Origin: Flavobacterium sp. Root186
GTDB lineage: Bacteria > Bacteroidota > Bacteroidia > Flavobacteriales > Flavobacteriaceae
Direction of reading: 5' to 3'
NCBI RefSeq assembly: GCF_001428525.1
Contig: NZ_LMHW01000013.1
Span: forward strand, 311,175 to 375,174
Length of the DNA stretch: 64,000 bases
The position numbers were made by a program, and so were the translations under genes. Shown piece after piece: positions 42,034 to 51,076 of the stretch (within the stretch, counting starts at the first letter, position 1; each line of letters starts with the position of its first letter). The notes under the pieces were generated by a model. It ran no database searches. It was not told the origin of the DNA and worked only from the letters and a program-made list of their open reading frames with translations.

Positions 42034-43088
42034 TATTGTAAAGAAGCCATATCAATTACAAAACGATATTTGATATCTCCTTTTAATAATCTTTCGTAAG
42101 CGTTGTTTACATCATTTACACCAATTACTTCAATATCGGCAGTAATGTTGTGTTCTGCACAGAAGTCCAGCATTTCCTGAGTTTCAGCGATTCCGCCAAT
42201 TGCAGAACCTGCGAAACTTCTTCTTCCTAATATAAGACTGAATGACGTTACCGGAAGCGGATCCATTGGCGCACCAACTAAAGTTAAGGTTCCGTCTACT
42301 TTTAGTAAATTTAAGTAGGAATCGATATTATGTTCTGCAGAAACGCAGTCTAAGATAAAATTTAAACTTTTAGCATGCAGTGCCATTTGATCGGGATCTG
42401 TAGATAAAACTACCTCATCTGCACCTAAACGTTTTGCATCTTCTGTTTTAGATAAATTAGTGGTAAACACTACAACATGAGCGCCCATAGCTTTTGCTAA
42501 TTTGATTCCCATGTGACCTAAACCGCCAATACCAACGATTCCAACTTTTTGACCAGGACCAACTTTCCAGTGTTTTAAAGGAGAATAAGTTGTGATTCCT
42601 GCACATAATAAAGGTGCGACTCCCGCAAGATCTAATTTATCTGAAATGTGGAGCACAAAACTTTCATCAACCACAATACTTTCAGAATAACCTCCAAAAG
42701 TCTGTATTCCATCTAAATGTTTGTCTGGAGAATTGAAGGTCAAAATGCTTCCTTCATCACAATATTGCTCTAAATCATTTTTGCAATTCTCACATTCTCT
42801 GCATGAATCAACCATACATCCTACTCCGGCAAGTTCTCCAACTTTGAAATTTTTAACGTGGTCACCTACTTTTACAATTCGGCCTACGATTTCATGTCCG
42901 GGAACAATTGGATAAATAGTTCCGTGCCATTCGTTTCTTGCAGAATGCAAATCAGAATGGCAAATTCCGCAGTACAAAATTTCAATTTCAACATCATGTG
43001 CCAGTACAGCGCGGCGCTGAATGTCTAATGTTTGCAAAGGAGCTTCGGCAGCTTCTGTACCAAAAGCTTTTATGTTTTTTGTTTCCAT
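42033..43088 (-). CDS. Zinc-dependent NAD(P) alcohol dehydrogenase, YahK/CAD-like
   Basis: The 351-residue medium-chain dehydrogenase interconverts alcohols and aldehydes. Catalytic zinc ligands lie in CGICHSDLH and GHEIVG. The structural zinc site is the four-cysteine loop CRECENCKNDLEQYC. The nucleotide fold carries GIGGLGHMGIKLAKAMGA, and TTNLSKTEDAKRLGADEVV suggests NADPH preference. The cupin gene lies 93 nt upstream on the same strand across a repeat. Confidence 0.92.
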   Translation of the reverse strand: METKNIKAFGTEAAEAPLQTLDIQRRAVLAHDVEIEILYCGICHSDLHSARNEWHGTIYPIVPGHEIVGRIVKVGDHVKNFKVGELAGVGCMVDSCRECENCKNDLEQYCDEGSILTFNSPDKHLDGIQTFGGYSESIVVDESFVLHISDKLDLAGVAPLLCAGITTYSPLKHWKVGPGQKVGIVGIGGLGHMGIKLAKAMGAHVVVFTTNLSKTEDAKRLGADEVVLSTDPDQMALHAKSLNFILDCVSAEHNIDSYLNLLKVDGTLTLVGAPMDPLPVTSFSLILGRRSFAGSAIGGIAETQEMLDFCAEHNITADIEVIGVNDVNNAYERLLKGDIKYRFVIDMASLQ

Positions 43089-43089
43089 A

Positions 43090-43181
43090 TAGTTTGTTTT
43101 TTGTTTCAGGTTTTGGTTGTTTCAGGTTTCAAGTTTCAGGTTTCAAAAAACTTAGAACCTTAGAATCTTAGCAACTTAGAA
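43090..43181. repeat. Hybrid element: half family D joined to half family C
   Basis: TTTGTTTCAGGTTTTGG and GTTTCAGGTTTCAAGTTTCA (family D words) are followed directly by AACTTAGAACCTTAGAATC and TTAGCAACTTAGAAC (family C right arm). Neither half has its own mirror here, so the joint looks like a recombination scar. Confidence 0.6.
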
Positions 43182-43589
43182 CTAGTGACTACTTAAAAGT
43201 AAATACTCTCGATCGGTTACTTTTTCTAACCAGGTTCCATGGCCTTTATCAATTTCTGTGATAATGGCAACATACGAGAACTTGTCAAATGGAGTTGCTC
43301 CATACCAATGTTCTACTCCAGGCAAAATCGTAACTACTTCATCTTTAAGAAGTATACGAGCTGCTTTTCCTCTTTCCTGATAGTAACCTATTCCATCTTT
43401 TGCAATAAGCATGTGCAGACTTGCATTGATATGCCAGTTGCTTCTTGCGCAAGGTTCAAAAGTAACTTCCTTAATAACAGTATTTTCAGGATGAATATCA
43501 CTGCTTTGCTTCTTATAGGAAACGTCGCCCGTCATATATGCACTAGGGACTTTTCCTTCTTCGATAACGGCTGAATAATTTGTTGACAT
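43182..43589 (-). CDS. Cupin-domain protein
   Basis: The 135-residue protein has one cupin barrel. Motif 1 is reduced: EPCARSNWHINASLHMLIAKDGIG holds two His where GX5HXH is expected. Motif 2 is PGVEHWYGATP. It resembles small cupins related to the carboxymuconolactone-decarboxylase-associated and mandelonitrile-lyase type, likely binding one metal. The substrate is unknown. It may be co-transcribed with the alcohol dehydrogenase. Confidence 0.78.
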   Translation of the reverse strand: MSTNYSAVIEEGKVPSAYMTGDVSYKKQSSDIHPENTVIKEVTFEPCARSNWHINASLHMLIAKDGIGYYQERGKAARILLKDEVVTILPGVEHWYGATPFDKFSYVAIITEIDKGHGTWLEKVTDREYLLLSSH

Positions 43590-43818
43590 AAATTTAGTTA
43601 TTTTTTTGAGATTGACTTTATTTAAAACTACTTATATTATTCATTATCAGAATTATAAACTAAATTTAAAAAGCTAGAATCCGCTTTATGAAGTATTTAT
43701 TTAGTCTGTTAAAAACTGATAAATTATTTTAGTGTTGTAATTTCAAGGCAAAATTAGGAAGGCAATGCTTCTCGTAAATAACAATATTCAAACAAAAAAT
43801 TATGAAATTGAAACAATT

Positions 43819-44688
43819 TCACATTCTTAACGATTTTGGAATCGTTCCTGTAAGTCTTTTAAAATAATTATTGAAATAACTCGGATATTCAAAACCAAGC
43901 GAATAACCAATGTCTGAGATACTCCAGTCAGTATGCTGCAATAAAGCTTTTGCTTCGCTGATAATTCTCTCGGTAATATGCGCCGTTGTTGGTTTTCCTG
44001 TAATTTCTTTTACAGAACGATTTAAATGATTGACGTGTACGGCAAGACTCTGCGCATAATCCTGAGGCGTTTTTAAAGCCAGAGGTTCATTTTTAGTTTC
44101 TACCGGAAATTGTCTTTCTAATAATTCTAAAAATAAAGATGTAATTCTGGCAGAAGCATTTTTATGTTTAAAGAAGTTTTCTGACGGCTGCATTTTCATC
44201 GATTCGTGAATAATTAAATTGACATAACTGCGCATTAAATCATCTTTAAAAACATAATCGGTTTCATATTCTTTGATCATTTTCTGAAACAAAGAATCTA
44301 TAAAGATCTTTTGTTCAGCATTTAAAGAAAAAATAGGAGTTCCTCCTATTTTAAACAAAGGCGATTCATGAAGTGTTTCTGAACGGTCTTTTACTTTCAA
44401 GAATTCTTCTGTAAAAACACAAGCATAACCTTCGTATCCTTCAGAAATAGTTTCCCATGAATATGGAATAATCGGATTACCGAAAAACAGAATAGTACCG
44501 TCGGTTTCTATTCCGCGGTCAGCATATTGTATAATACTTTTACTGGTATTAATGCAGATTTTATAAAAATCCCTGCGGCTATACACAGGAATTTTACTTT
44601 GATCTCCGTTTATCTGATATACTTTAAAACCTTTCAGCTTTAAATCTGAAGTAAAATCGCAATTCTGAGTTTCTATCTGATTATTCAT
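43819..44688 (-). CDS. AraC-family transcriptional regulator
   Basis: The 289-residue protein has an N-terminal cupin-like sensing domain (IQYADRGIETDGTILFFGNPIIPYSWE) and a C-terminal double helix-turn-helix. The latter reads ITERIISEAKALLQHTDWSISDIGYSLGFEYPSYFNNYFKRLTG and ends TIPKSLRM. It belongs to the Bacteroidota AraC group that often controls the adjacent dehydrogenase or cupin genes; here those lie downstream on the same strand. A TAACTTTG -7 box is only 4 nt upstream of its ATG. Confidence 0.88.
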   Translation of the reverse strand: MNNQIETQNCDFTSDLKLKGFKVYQINGDQSKIPVYSRRDFYKICINTSKSIIQYADRGIETDGTILFFGNPIIPYSWETISEGYEGYACVFTEEFLKVKDRSETLHESPLFKIGGTPIFSLNAEQKIFIDSLFQKMIKEYETDYVFKDDLMRSYVNLIIHESMKMQPSENFFKHKNASARITSLFLELLERQFPVETKNEPLALKTPQDYAQSLAVHVNHLNRSVKEITGKPTTAHITERIISEAKALLQHTDWSISDIGYSLGFEYPSYFNNYFKRLTGTIPKSLRM

Positions 44689-44692
44689 TTTG

Positions 44693-44700
44693 CAAAGTTA
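44693..44700 (-). promoter_or_regulatory. -7 element TAACTTTG of the AraC-family gene
   Basis: TAACTTTG on the minus strand fits TAnnTTTG exactly and ends 4 nt before the ATG at 44688. Transcription would begin at or near the start codon, giving a leaderless or very short-leader mRNA. No clear -33 TTTG is seen. Confidence 0.4.
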
Positions 44701-44730
44701 TGAAAATCAAATATTATTTTTTGTTTTTTT

Positions 44731-44905
44731 GTTTCAGGTTTCAAGTTTCAGGTTTTTACCGCAAAGTTCACTAAGTTTTTTTTAAGCTGGAATCAAAGAA
44801 TCTCGCAAAGTCGCAAGGTCGCAAAGTTTATTTTTCTCTGCACACAGCTTTTACGATTAGATTAACTTGAAACAAAGAAAACCTGAAACATCAAACCTGA
44901 AACAA
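44731..44905. repeat. Composite palindrome: family D outer arms round family A
   Basis: The left D arm (GTTTCAGGTTTCAAGTTTCA) occupies 44731-44756. The right D arm (AACTTGAAACAAAG, then CCTGAAACATCAAACCTGAA) occupies 44865-44905. Between them are family A words ACCGCAAAG and TCTCGCAAAGTCGCAAGG (44757-44829) with little mirror of their own. It fills the space between divergent AraC and Crp genes. Confidence 0.7.
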
Positions 44906-44911
44906 AACTTT

Positions 44912-44919
44912 TATCTTTG
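44912..44919 (+). promoter_or_regulatory. -7 element TATCTTTG of the Crp-family gene
   Basis: TATCTTTG fits TAnnTTTG and ends 5 nt before the ATG at 44925. As with the divergent AraC gene, transcription would start almost at the start codon. The box immediately follows the palindrome. Confidence 0.4.
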
Positions 44920-44924
44920 TTTAC

Positions 44925-45512
44925 ATGAAGGATTTACTACCCGTTATAGATTATATTTCAAGATATGTTGAGTTGACAGATGATGAAAAAAAGCATCTGG
45001 CTTCTTTTTTGAAAATTACCAAAGTCAAAAAAAGACAGTTTATTGTACAGCCTGGTTTTGTTTGTAAACACAAAAGTTATGTTGTAAAAGGCGCTTTTAG
45101 AGGTTATTTAGTCGATAACGAAGGAAAAGAGCATACATTATCCTTTGCTATTGAAGATTGGTGGATTTCAGACTATAGCAGTTTAATTTATCAGGAACCT
45201 GCTACACTGTTTGTTGAAGCATTGGAAGATTCGATTTTGATTCAAATTGAATATGAAGACGAGCAAAAATTTCTACGCGAAATCCCAAAACTTGAAAAAT
45301 TCGAACGTATTATAACGCAGCGTTCGCTTGCTTTTCAGCAAAAAAGACTTTTATCTAATTTCACCAAAACTGCCGAAGAACGTTACGATGAATTTATAAG
45401 TAAATATGCCGAAATCGCTAAACGTGTTCCTCAATATGCATTAGCCTCTTACCTTGGTTTTAGCACGGAGTATTTGAGTAAAATACGCAATCGAAAAACT
45501 TTAAAAAGTTAA
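44925..45512 (+). CDS. Crp/Fnr-family transcriptional regulator
   Basis: The 195-residue protein has a cyclic-nucleotide-binding-fold domain (VQPGFVCKHKSYVVKGAFRGYLVDNEGKEHTLSFA) and a C-terminal winged helix with QYALASYLGFSTEYLSKIRNRK. It has no iron-sulfur cysteine cluster, and the PQYALAS(Y)LG form is the Bacteroidota Crp-like subgroup of unknown effector. It is likely to control the lipoprotein gene 101 nt downstream on the same strand, which is inferred from position. Confidence 0.88.
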   Translation: MKDLLPVIDYISRYVELTDDEKKHLASFLKITKVKKRQFIVQPGFVCKHKSYVVKGAFRGYLVDNEGKEHTLSFAIEDWWISDYSSLIYQEPATLFVEALEDSILIQIEYEDEQKFLREIPKLEKFERIITQRSLAFQQKRLLSNFTKTAEERYDEFISKYAEIAKRVPQYALASYLGFSTEYLSKIRNRKTLKS

Positions 45513-45613
45513 ACTAGTTCAACCAAATTTCCTAAACCAGTTCATTTTTATTTTTCTTGTTCTGTCCCAGATTTGCAATGTCAATAAGGACAAATAATTT
45601 CAATTAAATAAAA

Positions 45614-46594
45614 ATGAAAAATTCTATTTTAATTACAGCTTTTTCAATTCTTTTCATCGCTTGTGACAGCGAAAAAAAACCTGCAGCAATTCCTGTTTCC
45701 CTTCAAAGTAAATATACCGTAACAGATATTGGTCTTTATCCTGAAGGAATTGATTACGATTCTAAAAACGAAAAATTCTTATTCAGTTCATTGTACAAAG
45801 GCGCCGTTTATTCGATGAACTCAAAAGGAGAAACTACTGTTTTTGCCACAAGCAATAAATTAGTTTTACCAACAGGAATCTATACAGATGAAAGCCGAAA
45901 CCGATTAATTGTCGCGAACGCCGATTTGGGAATCTCTCAAAAAAGTGCTGCCACAAGTGCTGGAACGATTGCAACAGTAAGTATTTTTAATCTTACTTCG
46001 GGTGCATTAATTAAGGAAATTGATTTGAAAAATTTTACGCCAAATGCCGGATCCTGCCTAAATGATATTGCAGTAGATACCGACGGAACTATTTATATTA
46101 CTGATTCATTTTCTCCCAATATCTATAAAATTGACACCAGTTTTACTGCATCCTTATTTGTTACGAATAAATTATTCCAACCTGCTCCCAATCAGTTTGG
46201 TTTAAATGGAATTGTCTTTCATCCCGATGGTTATTTACTGGCGGTAAAAACAGATGATTCTAAATTATTTAAAATTTCTATTTCTGATCCTTCAAGTATT
46301 ACCGAAGTTCAAGGTGCAGTATTCAGTGCTCCTGACGGAATAGAATTAGACAAAAACAATAATCTGGTTATTGTTGAAAATGGATTGGCGTTAGGCAAAA
46401 CCTATACTTTTTCGAGCAATAATAACTGGAAAAGTGCTTCAAAAATTAGTGAAACCAATGTTGGTAAAGAAGATTTTCCAACAACTGCAGCTTTGGCTTC
46501 AGATGGAAATGTTTATGTGATAAGTTCTAAATTGGGTAAACTATTGGGCGGAGATAAAACGCAGTCTTCTTATGATATTCAGAGAATAAAATAA
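45614..46594 (+). CDS. SMP-30/gluconolactonase-like beta-propeller lipoprotein
   Basis: The 326-residue protein has a lipobox (FSILFIAC, Cys about 17) and six-bladed propeller phrases: YPEGIDYDSKNEKFLFSSL, LNDIAVDTDGTIYITDS, FGLNGIVFHPDGYLLAVK and FSAPDGIELDKNNNLVIVENG. Such proteins hydrolyse lactones or act as extracytoplasmic binding propellers. The metal ligands of true gluconolactonases cannot be confirmed by eye. It follows the Crp-family gene. Confidence 0.75.
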   Translation: MKNSILITAFSILFIACDSEKKPAAIPVSLQSKYTVTDIGLYPEGIDYDSKNEKFLFSSLYKGAVYSMNSKGETTVFATSNKLVLPTGIYTDESRNRLIVANADLGISQKSAATSAGTIATVSIFNLTSGALIKEIDLKNFTPNAGSCLNDIAVDTDGTIYITDSFSPNIYKIDTSFTASLFVTNKLFQPAPNQFGLNGIVFHPDGYLLAVKTDDSKLFKISISDPSSITEVQGAVFSAPDGIELDKNNNLVIVENGLALGKTYTFSSNNNWKSASKISETNVGKEDFPTTAALASDGNVYVISSKLGKLLGGDKTQSSYDIQRIK

Positions 46595-46614
46595 AAAGAT
46601 ACGTTAAGTTTTTT

Positions 46615-46717
46615 TCACGCAGATTTTGCAGATTTAAGCAGATTATTTTTTTATTTGGATTATTATGAAAAGTAAAAATCTTTATAAATCTGCTTAAATC
46701 TGCAAAATCTGCGTGAA
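46615..46717. repeat. Family B palindrome with perfect arms
   Basis: The left arm opens TTCACGCAGATTTTGCAGAT and the right arm closes ATCTGCAAAATCTGCGTGAA. The arms are exact complements over about 31 nt, with three GCAGATT-type words spaced 8-10 nt, round a 42-nt AT-rich loop. It separates the convergent lipoprotein and beta-galactosidase genes. Confidence 0.88.
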
Positions 46718-46719
46718 AC

Positions 46720-49542
46720 TTATTTCAAATTCAAATTTCCTGCTCTTAATTCTTTCGCGGAAGCAGATAAAATAACTTCTTTCGCATTTTCATCCTTTTG
46801 GATTATGATTTGTGCATAGCCATTAAAAAGTTTTCTTTTCCAAGGTTCAGTTGGCGTTACAACCTGAATAATTCCCGGATCTGTATTCATTACGTCCCAG
46901 TCTTTTATTTTTTGTAATGGAGTCACTGCGATATAAATTGTATTTTTACCTTCTTTTAAAATGGCCGAATCTAAAATATACTTTTGAGAATCCTCCGTAC
47001 TTGCATTCACTTTCTTTCCATTAATAAAAACTACTGTTTCTATTCCTATTTTCTTGTAAAAGAAACTCACAACATTTGAAGCCAAATTGTTTTTGAGATC
47101 AAATTCACCTCTATAAATGTAAGATGGTGCTTGGTTTTTATAATCCCGATCTTTAAAAGCTGTTTTCCAATCGTTTTCGGGATAATTTGGCAATTCATGA
47201 GGCAAAGTTGCTGTAGTTGTTTTTTGCTCCTGAAAATTAGTTATTTGAACTAATGAAGTATCATCCAAAAATTGCTCTTTTTCTAAAGAAGTCGGATCAC
47301 CATTTCCTACTCCCAAAATCTTTCCTCCTTTTATCGAAAAAGTAATTTCATTATTTGCCGTTGGAACATGCAGCCCATTTTTATCTGTAACCTCAACCGT
47401 AACAACCGTAGTTTTTGAATTTGGGACATTTTCTTTATCTACAGAAAGTTTAATATTTTCAGCTTTTCCGGTCGTTTTCTGAGTTTCTGTTAATACTTTT
47501 TTTCCATTTTTGTATCCAATCGCTTCCAGAGTTCCGGGTATGTAATTCACTTTCCATTCTAAATGGCTGTTTTGTTCCATTTTCTTTTTGCCGAGACTTT
47601 TTTTGTTTAAGAAAAGTTCTACTTCATCACAATTAGAATGCACCCATACATCAATTTCTTGGCCTTCCATTCCACTCCAGTTCCAATGTGGCATAATATG
47701 CAAAACCGGCTGCGTTCCCCACCACGATTTTAAATAAAACACATTATCTTTCGGAAAACCGCAAACATCCATCATTCCAAAATACGAAGTTACTGATGGC
47801 CAGCCATAAGGCGTTGGCTCTCCGCGATAATCAAAACCTGTCCAAATGAATATTCCGGCCAAGTAAGGCCTTTCAGCATAAAACTTCCAGCCTTCTTCAA
47901 TACTGTAAAAACTTGGGCCTGGTTTTCTGTCGTAGGCACTTTGATAATGTTTGGCATCATCTGTAAAATAAATTCCTCGCGTTGCAAAAGTCGAACCTTC
48001 CTCCGTTCCCATTCCGGGTTGGTTTTTAAACTGATTTCTATGTGCATCGATATCGCCGTTTCCAAGATAATTATAACCCATAATTTCTACTACAGACGAA
48101 ATTCCGCTTTTAAATCCGCTGCTGATTCCGACTGTTACAGGTCTTGTTGGGTCGATGCTTTTTGCAAAATTCTGCATGATATTCGTAATACGTTCACCCA
48201 CAATATTACCTTCAATATTCCATTCTTCATTTCCAACCGACCAGCAAAAAATGCTCGGATGATTTCGGTCGCGCTCCATCATTCGTTTTAAATCATTCAA
48301 ATGATAATCGTTGATTCCCATTAAACGTGTTTCATCAATTACGAGCATTCCCAATTCATCGCAGGCTTTCAGTAATTCAGGCGTTGGCGGATGATGTGAA
48401 CAGCGATAGGCATTCGCCCCCATTTCTTTCAGTTTTTTAATTCGGTAATACTGAATTTCATCTGGCAATGCCGTTCCTATTCCCGCATGATCCTGATGAT
48501 TGTTTGTTCCTTTTAATTTTAAAGATTTTCCGTTAAGAAAAAAACCATTTTCAGGATCAAACTCCATAGTTCGAATTCCAAAATTGGTTTCATAATAATC
48601 AATTATTTTTCCGTTTTGTTTAATCTGGGTAACCAAACGATATAAATTTGGCGAATCAATACTCCACAAAAGCGGATTTTCAACATATAATTTGGAACTA
48701 TGCGTAATTGTTTTGTAAAATTCAGGAGCTAATATATTTTCAGAAAAATTTGCAATTTGTTTATTTTCAGCATTAAAAATAGTCTGAACAATTTCAATCG
48801 ATCCTTTATAATTTCCTTTATTTTCAATCGAAACATCGGCAATAACATCAGCTCCGTCATTTTTAAGTTCAGAAATTATATAAGTTCCGTTTTCTGTAAT
48901 ATGAACCGGATTTGTTTTCTGTAAATAGACATGCCTGTAAATCCCCGCGCCTTCATAAAACCAGCCTTCTTCCATTGATGCATCGGCACGAACAACAATT
49001 GTGTTTTCTCCGCCATAATTAACATAAGCCGTTACATCATATTCAAATCCGTTATAACCGCTTTGTTCTGTTCCCAGATAATAGCCGTTAAAAAATACTT
49101 TTGAATTTCTAAAAACGCCGTCAAATTTCAGGCTGATAATTTTTCCATTATCGGTTTCCGGAATATTGATTTTCTTTCGGTACCAGCCAATACTTTTTTC
49201 AGGAAACCCTTTTCCTGCCGTTTTAAATCCGTGGCTGAAACTTCCTTTTTTACTAAACTCCTGTTCGACAGCCCAATCGTGTGGTAAATCTAATTTTCTC
49301 CACGCACGGTCATCAAAATCTTTTGCTGCCGGGCCATCGCCGAAACCCGTTTTTGTTAAGTATGAAAAATATCCTGCTGCATGCCCAAAATCCTTTTCTG
49401 TATCGTATAAATGACCAAACAAAAAACGCCAGTCTTTATCAATTAAAATCGATTCTCTTTCTGGTTTATTTTGGGCGAATGCCAAACAGGAAAGTAAAAA
49501 ACTGACAGACAGAAAAATTCTTTTAAGGGAAATAATTTTCAT
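46720..49542 (-). CDS. Exported GH2 beta-galactosidase (GalB-like)
   Basis: The 940-residue enzyme has a signal peptide ending AFAQNK. The GH2 sugar-binding domain follows (about 30-200, with DLPHDWAVEQEF), then an immunoglobulin-like domain and the catalytic barrel with SVGNEEWN (acid/base Glu). GIFIWTGFDYRGEPTPYGWPS comes after it. DUF4982 (HWNWSGMEGQEIDVWVHSNCDEVELFLN) and a C-terminal beta domain to about 940 complete the GalB layout. It would act on exported or periplasmic galactosides. It stands alone rather than in a SusCD locus. Confidence 0.92.
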   Translation of the reverse strand: MKIISLKRIFLSVSFLLSCLAFAQNKPERESILIDKDWRFLFGHLYDTEKDFGHAAGYFSYLTKTGFGDGPAAKDFDDRAWRKLDLPHDWAVEQEFSKKGSFSHGFKTAGKGFPEKSIGWYRKKINIPETDNGKIISLKFDGVFRNSKVFFNGYYLGTEQSGYNGFEYDVTAYVNYGGENTIVVRADASMEEGWFYEGAGIYRHVYLQKTNPVHITENGTYIISELKNDGADVIADVSIENKGNYKGSIEIVQTIFNAENKQIANFSENILAPEFYKTITHSSKLYVENPLLWSIDSPNLYRLVTQIKQNGKIIDYYETNFGIRTMEFDPENGFFLNGKSLKLKGTNNHQDHAGIGTALPDEIQYYRIKKLKEMGANAYRCSHHPPTPELLKACDELGMLVIDETRLMGINDYHLNDLKRMMERDRNHPSIFCWSVGNEEWNIEGNIVGERITNIMQNFAKSIDPTRPVTVGISSGFKSGISSVVEIMGYNYLGNGDIDAHRNQFKNQPGMGTEEGSTFATRGIYFTDDAKHYQSAYDRKPGPSFYSIEEGWKFYAERPYLAGIFIWTGFDYRGEPTPYGWPSVTSYFGMMDVCGFPKDNVFYLKSWWGTQPVLHIMPHWNWSGMEGQEIDVWVHSNCDEVELFLNKKSLGKKKMEQNSHLEWKVNYIPGTLEAIGYKNGKKVLTETQKTTGKAENIKLSVDKENVPNSKTTVVTVEVTDKNGLHVPTANNEITFSIKGGKILGVGNGDPTSLEKEQFLDDTSLVQITNFQEQKTTTATLPHELPNYPENDWKTAFKDRDYKNQAPSYIYRGEFDLKNNLASNVVSFFYKKIGIETVVFINGKKVNASTEDSQKYILDSAILKEGKNTIYIAVTPLQKIKDWDVMNTDPGIIQVVTPTEPWKRKLFNGYAQIIIQKDENAKEVILSASAKELRAGNLNLK

Positions 49543-49754
49543 AAAACGTGGTTTGGTAAAGTTAGAACGATAAAATTATGGCATAAAAATGACTTAATTT
49601 AATAGTATTTTATCAAAAGATATACAATAAGTTCTGATAACCTGCCTGAAAATGGTGATTAAAAAATTTAGAATCATTCTATTGGCGATACTTTCTAAAA
49701 TAATTTTGATTTGATGTAATTTTATATAAAATTTAAAAAAAAACAGAGATAATT

Positions 49755-50138
49755 ATGAGTGTTATTAAAGATGAAAAAAAGCTTCTTAGCACCATTAAAC
49801 GTATCGATGAAAAAATCGATAAGAATAATGATCAAAAGATATTGGCCTTTTTTGAATCTCTTGGATTAACAGAAAGAGATGATGTTCCCAAAAATTTTCT
49901 GGATTGGGATACGATTCTTATTGTCGTACCCGACCGCCACATTTCGCATGAATTGAAATATTATAAATATTCAATATCAAGACTTTTCTTTGTAACAAAT
50001 CCGCATGCCGATCAAATTCATATTTATGATTTCGACGAATGGAAAAGTGTAACCCGAAATAAAACGCAATTTCAGATTAGAGAATTGATGAAAACGAGTT
50101 TTGGCGGTGTAAAGAAAACTGCTTCAGAAAATGATTAA
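49755..50138 (+). CDS. Unknown small soluble protein preceding the ChrB-AraC fusion
   Basis: The 127-residue protein has no signal or membrane helix. It contains LDWDTILIVVPDRHISHELKYYKYSISRLFFVTNPHADQIHIYDFDEW. The N-terminal 30 residues are charged and helical. I do not recognise a family. It starts a three-gene unit: the ChrB-AraC gene begins 16 nt after its stop, and an outer-membrane-type gene follows. Its conserved-looking DRH and HADQ residues are candidate metal ligands, which is speculation. Confidence 0.6.
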   Translation: MSVIKDEKKLLSTIKRIDEKIDKNNDQKILAFFESLGLTERDDVPKNFLDWDTILIVVPDRHISHELKYYKYSISRLFFVTNPHADQIHIYDFDEWKSVTRNKTQFQIRELMKTSFGGVKKTASEND

Positions 50139-50154
50139 TTTTTAGCTTTACTAA

Positions 50155-51021
50155 ATGAAATGGATCACGCGCGAAAGGCCTAAAATTGACAGAATCGCCT
50201 GCCCATGGTTAATAAAGAATTTTGTTGATGCGGATGCCGAATTTATTTATGTTCCGTTTAGTGAAGTTTTAGAGAAAGCGAAAGAATTAAATGCGATTCC
50301 GTTTGATATCCCGGAAGTAGAATTTACGCATTATAATGAAGAATGTACTTTTGATTACATTATAAAAAAATATCAAATTGCCGATCCTGCGGTTTTAATT
50401 ATGGCAAAAATTGTTCGTGGCGCCGATACCGACCGCCACGATCTTGCAAAAGAAGCCGCCGGACTCTGGGCAATTTCTGCCGGGCTCTCGCACAATATTA
50501 CAAACGATGCCGAATTATTAGAAACCGGATTAAAACTCTACGATGCATTATACAGCTGGGCAAAGCACTTGCATAAGCAAAATCATCTGCAAAATAGTCC
50601 GTTCGAAAATTTACTTCACGAAGTTTACAATAAGTTTTTAATTGAGAAAAAAAGCAGTCAAAAAACGCCTTTATGGGTTAAAGAATTAAAAAATATAATT
50701 CAGGATCAAATAGATACGCAGTTTACTTTTGATTTAAAGAAAATATCCAATGATTTAGAACTAAATCCGTCCTATTTATCAAGAGAGTTTTCTAAATATT
50801 TTGAAGATTTAAATTTTGGCGAATATGTTCGAAAACTGCGCATTGAAAAAGCCATAAATCTAATTCAAAATTCGACTTATACCTTAACTGAAATTGCCTA
50901 CATGACAGGATTCTCAGATCAAAGTCATTTTACAAGGATATTTAAACTTCAAACAGGTAAAAATCCTTCTTCTTATAGAAAAAACACCTTAAAAAGTAAT
51001 TCAGATACAAAAGGTAAATAG
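50155..51021 (+). CDS. ChrB C-terminal-like domain fused to AraC DNA-binding domain
   Basis: The 288-residue protein begins MKWITRERPKIDRIACPWLIKNFVDADAEFIYVP and continues with ADTDRHDLAKEAAGLWAIS, the signature of the chromate-resistance ChrB C-terminal (ChrB_C) domain, about residues 1-140. After a linker, residues about 180-280 form an AraC double helix-turn-helix (YLSREFSKYFEDLNFGEYV, LTEIAYMTGFSDQSHFTRIFK). It therefore looks like a one-component transcription regulator in which a ChrB-type domain senses a signal. No chrA transporter gene is near. The 9-bp palindrome 30 nt downstream could be its operator. Confidence 0.82.
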   Translation: MKWITRERPKIDRIACPWLIKNFVDADAEFIYVPFSEVLEKAKELNAIPFDIPEVEFTHYNEECTFDYIIKKYQIADPAVLIMAKIVRGADTDRHDLAKEAAGLWAISAGLSHNITNDAELLETGLKLYDALYSWAKHLHKQNHLQNSPFENLLHEVYNKFLIEKKSSQKTPLWVKELKNIIQDQIDTQFTFDLKKISNDLELNPSYLSREFSKYFEDLNFGEYVRKLRIEKAINLIQNSTYTLTEIAYMTGFSDQSHFTRIFKLQTGKNPSSYRKNTLKSNSDTKGK

Positions 51022-51050
51022 CATTCTATTTCTAGATTTACATTGCAGTT

Positions 51051-51073
51051 AGTTTTGTTTAATTAACAAAACT
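51051..51073. promoter_or_regulatory. Perfect palindrome just upstream of 51077 gene
   Basis: Arms AGTTTTGTT and AACAAAACT are perfect complements separated by 5 nt and end 3 nt before the ATG at 51077. The structure could be the operator of the ChrB-AraC regulator, or a translation-blocking hairpin. Confidence 0.5.
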
Positions 51074-51076
51074 ATC

